DNA of 64,000 nt from positions 6,155,501 through 6,219,500 of the forward strand of contig JAUMIR010000015.1 in assembly GCA_030847615.1 (NCBI GenBank), read 5' to 3'. The translations under genes were made by a program, and so were the position numbers. This DNA comes from Gambelia wislizenii. Its lineage: Eukaryota; Chordata; Lepidosauria; Squamata; Crotaphytidae. Under the pieces are notes generated by a model. The model worked only from the letters and a program-made list of their open reading frames with translations, had not been told where the DNA came from and made no database searches. Below are positions 35,150 to 46,809 of this stretch, piece by piece (positions within the stretch are counted from its first letter, which is position 1; each line of letters begins with the position of its first letter).

Positions 35150-35404
35150 ATCCAAGAAGTCAGATCTGGCCACGGTGGTACATGTCTTGGTTATATCCTG
35201 TCTGCATTACTATAATGTGTACTATGTGGGGCTGCCTTTGAAAAGTGTTCAGGAACTTCACTTGGACCAAAGCACAGCAGCTAGGTCATTAACACAACTC
35301 CTTCGCTGCAACAGCAAATCCATTTCTGGGCACCATCCAAAGTGTTGGTTTTGACCTACAAAGCCCTATACAGCTTGGGTCCAGGTTATATGAAGGACCA
35401 TAGA
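35150..35404 (+). repeat. L2-type LINE fragment
   Basis: Plus strand encodes YYVGLPLKSVQELHLDQS and related L2 ORF2 pieces. The LINE continues just after the LTR at 35849 (TATGAGCCCA, as at 15.27 kb). Confidence 0.65.
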
Positions 35405-35848
35405 TGTCAGGATCAGGTTGTAAAGCAATCTTTTCCTGCCATTAGTTCTGTGTGCTGTTGTTACTGTGTGCTTTCCTGTTTGACTGTCTGATGTTTGTCA
35501 TTGCTTTGAAATGTTAACAAGCTGAGGTGCTGAGAACAGTTGTGGGAGGATGGATTCTGTCATGGAAATATGGTTTGAAGGACCTTGCTGCCAGGGTTGT
35601 GAGTGGACAATAGGTGGAGTTTATGCTAAGTGAGAATGGGGAGTTGGAATAATGAGTAATCTATGAATGACTTGCCTGCCAGATTTGGCTAACTGTAAAT
35701 ACTTTTGGTTTTACTGCTTTCTCATTGAGCTTCATTTGAAGCAACAATTTTGTACACTATTGCTCTTTAGTTTCTTCTGTGACAATAAAGCTTACTGTTT
35801 AACCCTGAAGCTACTGTCCACTGACTCTGAAGGTGCGATTACATGACA
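35405..35848 (+). mobile_element. Solo LTR inside L2
   Basis: TGTCAGG to ACATGACA with AATAAA at 35784-35789. The five bases on each side, ATAGA and GTATA, agree at three positions, compatible with an old target duplication. L2 sequence on both sides shows it is an insertion. Confidence 0.65.
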
Positions 35849-36089
35849 GTATATGAGCCCATTAGTCAGTCAGTCAAATTGTATTGCCTCCTAGCATCCA
35901 TTGCACAAAAAACAAAAAAAGAAATAAAACGATCATGCCAATTTACATATAGTGGATAATCAGCAATGACTGACAATCAATAAATCACTTTCCATGCCCC
36001 TCCCTTGTTCTTTGCAGCAGGTAAATATAAGGCCCCAACAAGAAATTTAGATGTTCTAAAAGACACATATTTCACAGTATCGGAGAGCA

Positions 36090-36362
36090 GAAAACAAACC
36101 TTTGCAGAGGAAGAATTTCTCTTAAAAAAACTTCAATCGATTTGGATTTTAAGGTCTGTATATAATTTTTTAAAATATATTTTAATATTTCTAAGGTTTA
36201 ATGTTTTGACTGCATAAATTGTTTAATTGCTTTTTAAATTTTATATTTACACCTTCAATGCTTTTGTATTGTTTTTATTTTGTATAATTTTAAATTCATT
36301 GTTAGCCTCCTTGAGTCCCTATGTTGGGAGAAAGGTGGAATATAAAATAAAATGAATGAATA
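36090..36362 (+). repeat. L2-type LINE 3' UTR and tail
   Basis: AT-rich 3' UTR followed by 'gttagcctccttgagtccctatgttgggagaaaggtggaatataaaataaaatgaatgaa' type terminal sequence of L2-like elements (quoted in part). Likely the end of the L2 broken at 35.4 kb. Confidence 0.6.
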
Positions 36363-36629
36363 GCCCCATGCTAAATAGGAACATTGCACAACACATGCCA
36401 ATGACTAGGTGCTGTTGTGTGGTGTATAATGCATAACACACATTTTACAACTGCAGTGTGCCAACGTGCAACTGTGCTGTGCAGAGAGGAACATTCAGAA
36501 AAGTATGTCCACTGCGCAATGGTGACTTTTGCCAGCCATAGGGAGCATCAATGAAGTGTTGGAAGACACAACTGTAGCTGTGTCCTCTAACTAAGGTGTT
36601 GTCAAGATGGTGAAAAAAACCCTCATAGA

Positions 36630-37745
36630 ATTTGGGAATATGTGTCCCAATGAGATCCCAAATGGTGATTCACCATTTTTGGAAGCCCCTCCCCCAAGCA
36701 AAAAAAACCCAAAAAAACCCCAAAAACCTCTAAAGCCTTTGAGACTTTCCCCAAGATTTTTTAAAAAAATATACAGAAATGTGCATTACTGCCCATTTGG
36801 ACAACCAATTCAGATCACAGTGCATTCCCAGATAAGAGCAGAAGTGGAAAGCTGATTGGTCAGACATGCAAGCGGGGTGGGCTTGCCAGCCACAAAGCAC
36901 CATTCTGGAGTTTAGTGGTATCAGTTATGTGCCTTTTTGCTGCACTGATGTAACCAAACAGCTTTTTTAAGTGGAAAGTCGCACTTGCGCACCATAAATT
37001 TACAATTAAAAAAAATACTGTGCAGCGGCAACAACTTGTGGAGACTAATAATGCGAATAATTCACTCCCAGCCACCATCTTGATTCACAGTGTGAACTTC
37101 AAACACAGATAGCTTTGCATACCAGTGATTTTGCCAACAAAAGTGGAGACAAATGAATGCTGCTATGAATTTGCATTAATGTGCAGGAACCCACATTATA
37201 TCTTTTATCTTTTTGTCTAGACAAGCCCTGTGGGCCCATCTATACAAGCCCAAAAAACCTGGAGTGCCCTGCAGTAATGGCATTTTGCAACAGCTGTGAC
37301 TTGCCTTAATGGTTTTTGGGCCCCCAAGCTTTGCATGCCTGCCAGTCAAGATGGCAGCTGTAAGTGAATTACTCACTGTAATCTGCCGCCGCTGAACTTA
37401 AAAAAAAACTATTTCAACTGTGTGCAGGAGCAATACTTTGCCTTAACAAAAAAAGAAAAGAGAAGAAAACACCCCATTTTCTTGCCTTAGCGGTCACTTG
37501 TTAAGGTGAAAAATAAACATGGTGACACCAGGCGCTTGCCCTGTTAGCAAACCCCACCCCTGCACTCATCTGGCCAATCAGCTTTGCTCTTCCTCTCCTA
37601 TGGAAAACGATTAATATCAATCACTTGTTGCAATGAGAGGGAATGCACATTCCCCCTGCAGTTTAAAAAAAACTCTGGAAAAACTGTAAAGGCTTTTCCC
37701 ATGTAGTTTTTTATATTCTGCCCCCCTTCACAAAATGGTGAAATG
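36630..37745. repeat. Large imperfect inverted-repeat region
   Basis: About 45-bp arms at 36834-36882 and 37547-37596 share AAGCTGATTGG and CCACCCC-type sequence in opposite orientation. Further inside, TAATTCACT, then CCATCTTGA (37058-37083) pairs with TCAAGATGG, then AGTGAATTA (37346-37372). In the middle, TGTCTAGACAAGCCC (37215-37229) abuts GGGCCCATCTATACAAGCCC, which look like two element ends back to back. Probably a non-autonomous DNA transposon pair. Confidence 0.5.
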
Positions 37746-38087
37746 ACGCAGCTTGCCATTTAGACAGGTAAGGTTCTCTCCGCATTATGAGAGGAGTTTT
37801 TTCACCATTAAGACGACCGCTAAGTTTTCCATCATGCAGAACAGTCTCTCATTGGCAACACTGAAGGAAGGTCCAATTGCCAGTCCACCCAATTTGGCAG
37901 GGACAGTCCCAATGAATACTCTGCCACCCCACTTTTTCAGCTACTTTCAAAATGTCCTCGTTTCTCTCTCCTCACACTGCCACAAACTGAGTTCAGAGTA
38001 CAGGAGTAGTTTTGCAATCTATTAACTCAGCAGGAAGGAGAGGAAAGGAGGGTCAGAGGCTTGCCCTTCCCAGGAGGCACAGGCAAA

Positions 38088-38210
38088 AACAAACTGCTTC
38101 AGCCTCTCCTCGCTTATGTGTTCTTCCTCGTTAGTAAATTTTGCCCTCATGATCATACTCTGATGCTGCTTGGCCGTGTGGGTCCCAGTTTTCATCTGTG
38201 AAATGTCGGA
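38088..38210. repeat. About 120-bp block shared with 55.99-56.12 kb
   Basis: CAAACTGCT, CCTCTCCT, TTCTTCCTCGTTAGTAA, TGCTTGGC and TTCATCTGTGAAATG occur here and, in the same order, at 55993-56129. It lies just upstream of the Harbinger transposase remnant, so it could be a leader of that element or an independent repeat. Confidence 0.5.
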
Positions 38211-38455
38211 GGGTATATATTTGCGGAATGAAGCGGGGGAGGGGATACCATCTGACCTTTTTATTTCAGGGGTGGGCAGCTGCATGGGGGGCATGGGCCA
38301 ATTCCCCTCCACCCCCCCAGCAAACCACACCAGTACTCTCTGCAGACTCTCTCAAAATGGTGACAGGAAGCAAAGTTGTTTCACTTCCTGACACCATTTC
38401 GAGAGGGATAGCAGAGGAAAAGAGGCATTTTGGGATAGTGTGGGGTTCTCTCATT

Positions 38456-39659
38456 TCTTTAATAGCCCCTAAAAAGAACGCCATACAAATACAAATATTT
38501 CTTGGCCAAGAAAGCCATCCCTGTGAAGAGATAGCCGTTTTCCTTCTCGCCCACCGTTGCTCATATGGGGCTGTATCTCAGTTATTTGGAGTCGGAAGAG
38601 CCATGGTGTGTAAGATTTTTGTGGAGGTCGTCCTCGCTATGGAGAAGTTACTTCTGAAGTGGACAGTATTCCTTGGAGACCATAGAAAGGTAATTTTTTT
38701 CTTTATATTAGTTTGTGAAAATACGGCTACTCACATTGAATCTACCAAGTTTAATAAAGTTTAAACAGTAAGCATGAATATAATACCAAGGCGATAAAAC
38801 ATACCTTCCCATATGGTATGCAGTTGAAAATAAATGGCATGTATAAAGGGAATTTAAATCTGTCTACATGTACATATGTGTTTAATAGAATACTCGTGTT
38901 TCCATAATCTGACATATACCTTTTTTTTTGTTTCTTTTTGTTCATATATAGGTGATGGATGGCTTCGCCACCATGGGATAACCGCAAGTGATCGCTTGTT
39001 TAGATGGTTGCCATGTCAATATAATTCCCCCCATTTGTCAGGGAGATGAATTTATCAACAGGAAGAATAGGTACAGTGTTCTTCTGCAAGGAACTTGCGA
39101 TCACAGAGGAGTATTCATTGACACGGAGATCGGTTGGAACGGCAAGAATCACAACGCTCGAATGTTAAGGAACTCTTTTTTCGAGACTATGGAGGCTGGC
39201 ATCTTTGTGCCTGGTAATCCAACAATAACAATTTTGGGGAAACAGATAGTACCACTAACACTGGTTGATGGTACATTAGGAATTGGCTGCTGACACCTTA
39301 TAGAGGGACAACAAATGCTAAACAGAGACTGTACAATAGGTACCATAACAAAATTCATTTGATGGTGGAGAGGTGCTTTGGGCGTTTGAAATCTAGATGG
39401 AGGGCATTAAGATATTGTATTGAGGTTGCAGAGGAAAATGTATGTTCAGTGATATGTGCATGTGTTATTCTACACAATATCTGCGAAACCAAAGGTAGTA
39501 TCCTTGATGATCCACATTGGAATGTGCAAAGGTTTGTTCTTGACACGCTAGGAGCACCAATGGTTAATAATGATGCTGCGGAGAAAGCACGGGGGGGGGG
39601 AGGCTGTTCGCAACACTTTAAAAGAATATTTCTGGCTTGAACATCATCGGGGGGAATAA
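38456..39659 (+). pseudogene. PIF/Harbinger-like DDE transposase, decayed
   Basis: Two-exon transposase. Exon 1 holds the helix-turn-helix region (FLLAHRCSYGAVSQLFGVGR, then VEVVLAMEKLLLK). Donor AAAG|GTAATT is at 38689/38690 and acceptor TATATAG|GTGATG at 38951/38952, in frame. Exon 2 has ACLDGCHV (first Asp), GDEFINRKNRYS, GTCDHRGVFIDTEIGW, then HNAR where HDAR is usual (second Asp lost), WLLTPYRG, and MVERCFGRLKSRWRALR (Glu) with CVILHNICE. Damage: TAA at 38979-38981, a frameshift around 39255-39275, and a frameshift in a G run at about 39590-39600, after which the original end LKEYFWLEHHRGE and a stop at 39657-39659 are still readable. Not functional. Confidence 0.85.
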
Positions 39660-40152
39660 CTTTGTAAACTCTTTCTTCTGTGTCAGTTCGTTAAATTGGT
39701 CCTTTTATGTGTAATAAAAGCCTCTTGTTTTCTTAAAGCGTACTGCATTTGCTTGGCCCTTTTTTTAAACGCTACTTAATTTTTCCAGGTCAATATTTCA
39801 ACTCTTCTTGCCCATACAATTATGAGTGTATCCATCACACTGTAGGGTCAGTTGGAAAATAATTTGAAATGTAGGTCCAACTGGCTACAAGTATTCTTTA
39901 AAAAAATCAGCAAGATCCAATACAATGTTGCGGTTTTGGAGGTTGAAGCAATTGGCGGGCTTTTCTCAGGGATTATGCTTTCAGGTAAAGGTTCCACACT
40001 GCCAAATTTCTTAACATAGTTTCCTCCACTACTCAATTTAAACCTTTGAAAATTAAGGGTATTCCAACCACCATAGGCTTATTTAAATAATGAAATGGTC
40101 AACTCGAAAACTTATAAACTCGAGTTTCTGCATCCTGCCACATGGCATTACG
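39660..40152. other. Spacer between transposase and Myb-like gene
   Basis: AT-rich, with AATAAA (39713-39718) suitable for the transposase transcript. Otherwise nothing recognised. Confidence 0.4.
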
Positions 40153-41082
40153 ATGGCCAAAGGGGGGAAAGGACGTGTCAGTCCGGGTCGGCACATCGGC
40201 TACTGGGGCACCAGGGAGACCAACCTCCTGTTGGAATCCCTGGCCCAGCAGGCTGGTGTGCCAGACCGGCTGATGCGGTCCTCTAACTGGAGGAACTGCA
40301 ACTACTTCATTGAGGCGGCATGTTTCCTCCGGTTGAGGGGCTACATTAGAACTGGCCTCTAATGCCACTCCAAGTTTAAAACCCTCAAGGGTAAATTCTT
40401 TGCGGCATTGGAGGCCAGTAACGGTAGCCCCCCCATAGGCGGCTGCCTTTTTATGCTGTCCTGCACGACCTGCAGAGCGGCCAAGCTGGTGAGACCGGCT
40501 GCCATGAGGTAAGTTCTGCAAATGATTGGCACAGCTCCTCGCTAGTGAGTCTCATTATGTGTGTGTGTTTATGTGTGTGTGTGTGTGTCTGTGCATGGCA
40601 CAAACATAACTTTTTTGTTTTTTATGTGTTACAGCTGTTTGAATTCAGAGACGGGCTGCTGGCGAGCCCATCTCTGATTCCTCAGAGGAGGAGGGCATTG
40701 AGGAGGCAGGCCCTGCACTGGCTGCCCCACACCAGGTATACCCTTTATTTATGTTATTAGTGACCAAAACCATAAATAACGAAAAACTGTTATTGTGACC
40801 AGTGTAAATAAAGTTATCCCTATGCATTACTTTTTTAAAGGTCCCCAAGCTGCCCATGAGGCTGCAGCACAACTGTCTGGCCTCAATATAATTGCGAGGA
40901 TAGAGGAGCTTGGTAAATATATTAAAGTCTCGCTTTAAAAAAGTGCCAAGAGTTTGCACATCAGATGCTATATTGTGAAATAATCCTTCCCCCCCCCCAT
41001 CATTACAGGGAGGACACTGCAAGCCGAGATTAGGGACCTGGCCAGGAGGGTGCAAGCCATAGAAGAAAGGCTTGCCTTATAA
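40153..41082 (+). pseudogene. Myb/SANT-like gene with C-terminal coiled coil, four exons
   Basis: Predicted exons 40153-40508, about 40635-40735, 40841-40912 and 41009-41082, all with GT/AG borders. Exon 1 encodes a Myb/SANT-type trihelix: GYWGTRETNLLLESLAQQ, NCNYFIEAACFLRLRGYIRT, then CHSKFKTLKGKFFAALEAS. A TAA at 40360-40362 sits where the alignment of the helix expects Gln (one C-to-T change). Exon 2 has an acidic frame (SDSSEEEGIEEAGPALAAP) that does not splice in phase to exon 3, so an indel is likely. Exons 3-4 join cleanly to encode LSGLNIIARIEELG and RTLQAEIRDLARRVQAIEER, a coiled coil, then a stop at 41080-41082. Such proteins accompany Harbinger transposases or are domesticated from them. 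It differs from the second Myb-like gene at 41.75-43.55 kb. Confidence 0.65.
40555..40590. repeat. (TG)n microsatellite
   Basis: Imperfect TG run in the first intron of the Myb/SANT-like gene. Confidence 0.85.
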
Positions 41083-41752
41083 ATATTGTACATATGTTAA
41101 TATGTTGTATATATGAATAATGTAAATATTGTAAATATACCAAAAATCTAATTACTGTAAATATTTTTTTAATGAATGGTTTATGTTTATTTTCCCATCA
41201 CTTATTTTTCTCCAATAACTGTGTATCTACAAATGTTGATTTGTTAATTTGGATTATATGTAATTTTATTGATTTATAATGAATGTGCCGCTTCTCTTCC
41301 TTTTCATATTGATTGTATGTTTGTGTCTACTTATTGTATTGTATTTAAAAACATTTATTTAAAAATCTCTTTTCTTTTTTATTTAAAACTGTAAATATGT
41401 AAATACACAAGTTGCAATAATAAAATGAAATAGTTATGTATTTAAACAGTAGTCCTTGTTTATTTTCCATTAAAGCATCTTAACCTGTTGTTCAGTGCAA
41501 ACAGCAATACATTTATTATTGTAAGATTACTATGTTTACTACTACATTTATTTAATGCCCTTAAATACCATTATTACACTGTATTGTGCAATTTTTTTCC
41601 TTATAAAAAAAGGAATGCTTTTCGTGTTTAAAATAACCTATAATGTAAGGGGAACTCTTTTTTTTACTGTTCTAGTTGGTCTACTGGCAGCAACACTACC
41701 TCCACCCAAACTTGTGGATGGTGTACATTGTTGTGGTTCTTGTGAGTTTTCT
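41083..41752. other. AT-rich spacer between convergent genes
   Basis: Contains AATAAAA at about 41420 on plus and many AT runs. It would hold the 3' ends of both convergent transcripts. Confidence 0.4.
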
Positions 41753-43553
41753 TTATTTTCTTCCCCAGAATTTTTTTGGCTTGCACACTCTCTTGACCAC
41801 AACACGTTTCTTGGAATTATTCAAAGACTTAATGTGTGTCACAAGGTCTCCAAAGAGATCATTTTGCCATTTTATTTCTTTGAGCATTTCCTGAGATTCC
41901 TCCACCAAATGCTCATAGAATTTCTCAAGATACCCTTGCAAAGACAAGGCTCTTTGATCCTCCCTGTCAGCAATTTTTGTCATGTTAGAAACAAATAATT
42001 CAGCAATTGATCTAGAGTTCGCCGTAAATTCATTTACATCAGAAGACCGTTTTTTCCTGCGAAACATGGCCCATCTCTCTCTCAGCAGGGGATAAAGTGG
42101 CAGTAGGATTGCTCAAAGATGCAACTGGAAAAAGAATAAAATGAAGTTTTAGTTACATTATTTAGTTATTAAAATTATTACAAAGTAACACAACAGAAAG
42201 AAGCATAAAATGAAGTGAAAAATACTATTGCGAGCTGGAGTAGTTGCCCACACAATATCAATTTCAGTTACCACAACCATGGTGTTTTCCTCACATCATT
42301 AATTGCCAAGCTTTCTGTGGACTCCCCTGTTAAGGTTACGGTAACTGCTGTTTCATCAGAACCCTGGGTCTCCAAAACATCTGGGGGAAATAAAGTTATA
42401 AAGAAAAGGAGCTGTATTGGTTAAAAAGAACTGTAAAATATTGGTTAAAAAGAACTGTAATCACTAGTTAAACATATTGCAGTGCTGGGGGCAGAGCTAT
42501 ACAAAGAACTGCACTAAATGTTTATGGCTGCAGGAGGAGATGCCATAGTAAATGTGCCAAGATGCATGCACAATTTTAAATCCCCAGTACAGAGAATAGC
42601 GCCATTTGGCTTTGCATACCAAAGGAGAACACAAGGAACACACTAGCACATTCTGTAGCCATATAGGCTAATCAGGTAAAATGATCCTTCCCACCTAGCT
42701 ACAGTGGTTCAATGCATTGGGAAAGGATGTAACACTTTACAATCCCTTTTTTAAAAAGCAGCTTTGAAGTAGAGAAACGGACTTTTAAACATTCGAATTT
42801 TCACATAAATGCCTTTTTTTGGAGAATGAAATGAAAACTAATAAATTATCAATGTAATAGCCTACACAAGTGAAATACATAGCATGCATTAAATTGCCAC
42901 AAACACATTACAAGACCCAGCACCAATCTCAATTGGCCTGATTTTGAAATCAGAGTATGTAGTTAATCGAGTTTTCACATAATACAAAAGATTTTTTTAA
43001 AAATAAAAAAAGATGCAACCTTACCTAGAGGATTTGAGAACAGTTCCTCAGAGTATCCCTGCAGCATCTCCTGGGATGAGGGAGGGAATCCCTCATCTTC
43101 TTCGGGGAGGGGAGCGTGATGTGGAGTCACTGACTCACGTGGAACACGCACAATGTCGGTTGTGCTCCCCAGCCGCTTCGGGTGGTAGTTGGCATCACCG
43201 CCGAGAAATGCATGGAGTTCTTTATAAAAGGGCATCGTGGCCTCATTGTTGCCACTTTTAGAGTTGTGGTCGTTTACCTGTCGGTTATTTTCATGCATCT
43301 GTTTCGTCTTCATCCTGCACTCCTCAGTGGTGCGTTCACGCCCTTTGGTTTTCATTTCGGCAGCAATTTTTTCAAAGAGGTCAATATTTCTATGGGACCC
43401 CCTCAGCTGTTCCTGCACCATCTCCTCACCCCATATCGCCAAAAGGTATATGGTTTCATTGTAGGACCAGGAGACCCCATGGCCGCCTTTCCTGGGGCGA
43501 GGTGCGGTTTCGGCATCCATCTCTGTAACTGCACAGGTAAAGGGCCAGGACAA
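41753..43553 (-). pseudogene. Second Myb/SANT-like Harbinger-type protein, decayed
   Basis: First exon 43553-43025, with the likely start MDAETAPRP at 43520 and donor CTAG|GTAAGG. It encodes a Myb/SANT-like domain: VSWSYNETIYLLAIWGEE, NIDLFEKIAAEMKTKGRERT, then EECRMKTKQM, and an acidic tail. A second exon (about 42380-42280) follows acceptor TTTCCCCCAG. A third (about 42125 to 41753) follows TTTTTCCAG and encodes ASLSNPTATLSPAERE, then, after a shift in a GA repeat at about 42073-42081, RWAMFRRKKRSSDVNEF and a basic C-terminus. This N-terminal Myb plus C-terminal segment is typical of the DNA-binding partner that Harbinger elements encode for transposase nuclear import and target recognition (family knowledge). 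Confidence 0.72.
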
Positions 43554-44558
43554 TAGAGATGTATCTTCAAATTGTTATGGTGAAAAAAGGGGCAGGTAAA
43601 CCTCCCACTTACTGGCCAGAGCCCACCCATGGTCAAGACAATTTCCAGTCATTTCCTGAGTCCATGATATCTTGTCCCGGGCTGTTTACATTTCCGATTT
43701 TCCGAATCCTCCAGTGCCTTTTTTAAAAAACAGCACAACCTGCGGAATTGAAAGTCCTGTGGATCGAGAGACAAAGGGTGGCCCCACTTCCGAAAAACAT
43801 GTGTCCAACTCAATGTACGTGTAAACAGCCGGGGTTCAACATGAATTCATCCCAGAACATTTTCATCATGTAAACAGCACCACAGAAAACCTATGGATGC
43901 CGTCCATGAAAGCCTTTGACTTCACATCGCTCAGTTCTATTTCCTGCTGATGTAAGTTTGCTTATGTCTCATACTGATTTACAGCCTTAATCCAAACTTT
44001 ATCCAAGGTGATGACCCCTAATCTTCAAAGTAGGTTTAACACCTTGGATAGAACCTCTAAATTCTGGAATAAAAACCAGACAGATTCATTGCATCCCAGT
44101 GTAGAAGCCACAAGCTGGAGTTGTGAATGGCTTGGCAGCTTCTCTGTGGTCCAGTCTCCCGCAGGATTCTTCTTCCGCCCTTTGGTCATTCTTCAGCTGT
44201 TTCTCAGAACATTTTTCCCTCCAGGGTCCCTGCCCTGTTTATACAAGATCTCTCTGATGACTCTTTGTTGTCTTTTTGTCATCTGCCAAAAAAGGATGTG
44301 AGTAACCAGGGCCCGCACACACCTGTTGGAGTGTCCTCTCCTCCATTGGGCTAATTACATCTTTAATGCTTTGGTAATGATATCTTAAGTGATCCAGTTG
44401 TTAAATTGGGATCAACCTCTTAAAAATAAGAACATGACCGTGCTGACAAGACAGAAGGACCCATTCTTCAAAGGCAAGGCAATATTGTTGTCCTGACAAG
44501 AGAAGGATAAGAAAAAAGCATCTCAGTCCTGAACACACCCATTGGAAGATTATCCGTG

Positions 44559-44597
<39 letters not shown>

Positions 44598-45187
44598 CTT
44601 TTGGTAATTCAACAAAATCGTGGGAATTTTGTGGTGGCTTTCTGATTGTAAAGTCAAACTTCCCCTCCTTCCAGTTTCAATGTGCATCACTCCCAGCCTT
44701 GGAAAAAGCCACAAACAGTTGTGCAATAGGTTTAAAAGCTGTGCTTTCATGGTGGCTTTCATGCAAGGGCATCAGCTCTGGTGCCAAGAGTCCAGCCAAA
44801 GAAACAGGCAATAAAATAAAGATTTTGACCGTCATTTGGGGAGATGTAAATATTCAACTATTTCATCCTTGCATGGAAGGACAAATAATTTCCACCATTT
44901 TCTCTCTGTAGCAGAAGAAAACACATATTTTTGTGCAATATTGGCACAATAATTGCCCTCTATTTGCACATCTTGAGGTGTTTGGGGGAATTATTCTATG
45001 GAAAGATCCACGTCTGTTTTTGTGTGTGAAAATCATGGCTTTGTGGGGGGGGGCAAACTAATTTTTTTGCATAAAAGCACTGTTTCTGGAAACACACTTA
45101 ACCACACATAAGGTGGATTATGTGGGTTGGATCAGGAGAAAGGTTGTAACCATGACATTGTGCCTACATTTTTGATACAAGATCTTG
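43554..45187. other. Right flank of Harbinger-like locus
   Basis: Inverted pair CCCGGGCTGTTTACAT (43677-43692) and ACGTGTAAACAGCCGGGG (43817-43834), plus CATGTAAACAGC at 43866-43877, could be terminal or subterminal repeats. A (TTTC)n microsatellite is at 44561-44598. No gene. Confidence 0.4.
44561..44598. repeat. (TTTC)n microsatellite
   Basis: About nine near-perfect TTTC units. Confidence 0.95.
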
Positions 45188-45536
45188 GGGCTTGTCTGCA
45201 TGATGAAAATACTCCTCGTAGCATTCATAGAGAATATGATGTCTGAATGCGATTTGCAGTATTCAGAGGGAGGGGGCTAAAAATGCCACAAACCATGCAG
45301 CAAAAGGATTCATGGTTTTCCCTGGAGCTTCCTGGAAAATGCACGTAGATACACATTTTTGGATTTATGGCTGTCCGAATTCACATCAATGTATGTTTTT
45401 GTTCAATTGCCATTTATGAGTGTGTGTACCCACTCAGTGAATGCGAATGGATGTAATGTGAAGACAAATCAACTTCGCTGTGAATGAGGAAAAATGAGCA
45501 CTCACTTGGAGTAAACTGTTGTGTCTAGACAAGTCC
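45188..45536. mobile_element. Candidate MITE, Harbinger-like ends
   Basis: Left end GGGCTTGTCTGCATGA and right end GTCTAGACAAGTCC are inverted copies, flanked by TTG on both sides (45185-45187 and 45537-45539). The right end matches TGTCTAGACAAGCCC at 37.2 kb. Non-coding. The 3-bp duplication suits Harbinger, although TTG is not its usual target. Confidence 0.5.
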
Positions 45537-45539
45537 TTG

Positions 45540-46139
45540 GTCAACCTTTAGATTTATCTTGAAGGCAGCATAGAAAAAGCATCATCATCATCACCACCAC
45601 CACATTTCACCATCATCGCCTCCTCCTCCTTGGTTTACCAGTCTACCAGGTGTTACCAACTGTCATTTGGGACCATCAGGGATTCAGGTTCTGTCCAAGA
45701 ATCGAGCAACCAGTGAGTTGTCATCAGATAATGAAGCACATTTCAAGTAGCATTATTTTTTTTGCAATGGTGCTATTGTGATCCTGTCTCTAGAAACCTC
45801 ATTGTAATTTTTTAAAAAATTGCTCCACTGAATGCTCTGGTTGGGTGAATTATTTCTTCCCTCCAAAACTTACCTCAGCTACCTCAGCTACTTTGTTATG
45901 AATGCATAACTAAGTAACATGACTTGGCCCGACCCCACAAGCCCACCTTTGGAGCCAACAGCCACAAAGAGCAAAGGAGGTCTGTTATGCTGGTGATTGG
46001 GGCTGAAATGGGATGACGTTTCCAGCCTCTTCCTTCCAGTGACTGTGGGTGTCAAAAGGAATTGTGACAGGAGTCCCAGTTCTGATTGTCACAGCCATGC
46101 TTGCTGGTGTGAGGGGGCTGGAAATGTTGCTGGGGTCTA
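45540..46139. other. Nothing recognised
   Basis: Short (ATC/ACC)n-like tract at 45580-45605; no gene. Confidence 0.4.
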
Positions 46140-46640
46140 CTGATGAACAATGGCACTCCCTAGCTGGTGTCCCAGTGCACAATGATCAGTTTGCCGGCCA
46201 ACAAAGTGACCATTGTGCACAGGGACACTGGTCGAGGGTGCTGATGTGCACCAGTAAAGCCCAATGTGCATCAGGACACTCTTGCCAATGCCCTGATATC
46301 TCATCTTCTCAATTCACAAGATGTTTTCTCTAGAGTTTCTGCTATGTAGCTAACTATGGGTAAAGTTGTACAATGTAGAACACTATGTAGAATTATGGCT
46401 GTTGTTCCTGTTCCTGTTATCATTCTTCTTCTTCACCAGAACATTTTTGGGGCCTACACCTTTGTAAGTGGGAATTAGGATTGTGCAGTTGTGTAATGTC
46501 AGCATCCAGTAGAGGGGTGTTGTTATGTTTCTAGGTGGCAGAACTGGCAGAAGTGTCCAATGCACATCGGTGTGTGATGTGTATCAGTGTGCAATGCAGA
46601 TCAGTGCCCAATGTGTATCAGTGTGATTCATATCAGTACC
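46140..46640. repeat. 'cccaatgtgcat' repeat composite with a 62-bp palindrome
   Basis: Imperfect 16-20-bp units with CCCAATGTGCATCAGG, the tail 'ctcaattcacaag...gctatgtagctaactatgg', and a hairpin at 46167-46228 centred on CCGGCC whose arms of about 29 bp contain CAGTGCACAATG. Confidence 0.55.
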
Positions 46641-46807
46641 CGGTTTGTGTACCCGGTTTGTGTACCAGGTTTGTGGGGGCAATTAGCTAACACACATTGG
46701 AAACTGCTTAATGCAGTGTAAATGCGTAAATTGTTATTGCCACTCTGATAGCCTTTCTGGCTGGAGAGTGGGGTATAAATACCTAAATAAATAAATAAAT
46801 AAATAAA
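46641..46807 (+). repeat. Sauria-type SINE, 3' part
   Basis: GTGGGGGCAATTAGCTAACA, then CATTGGAAACTGCTTAATGC, ending GGGGTATAAATACCTAAATA and (AAAT)n. Same family as the copy at 50.34 kb. Confidence 0.8.
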
Positions 46808-46809
46808 GT

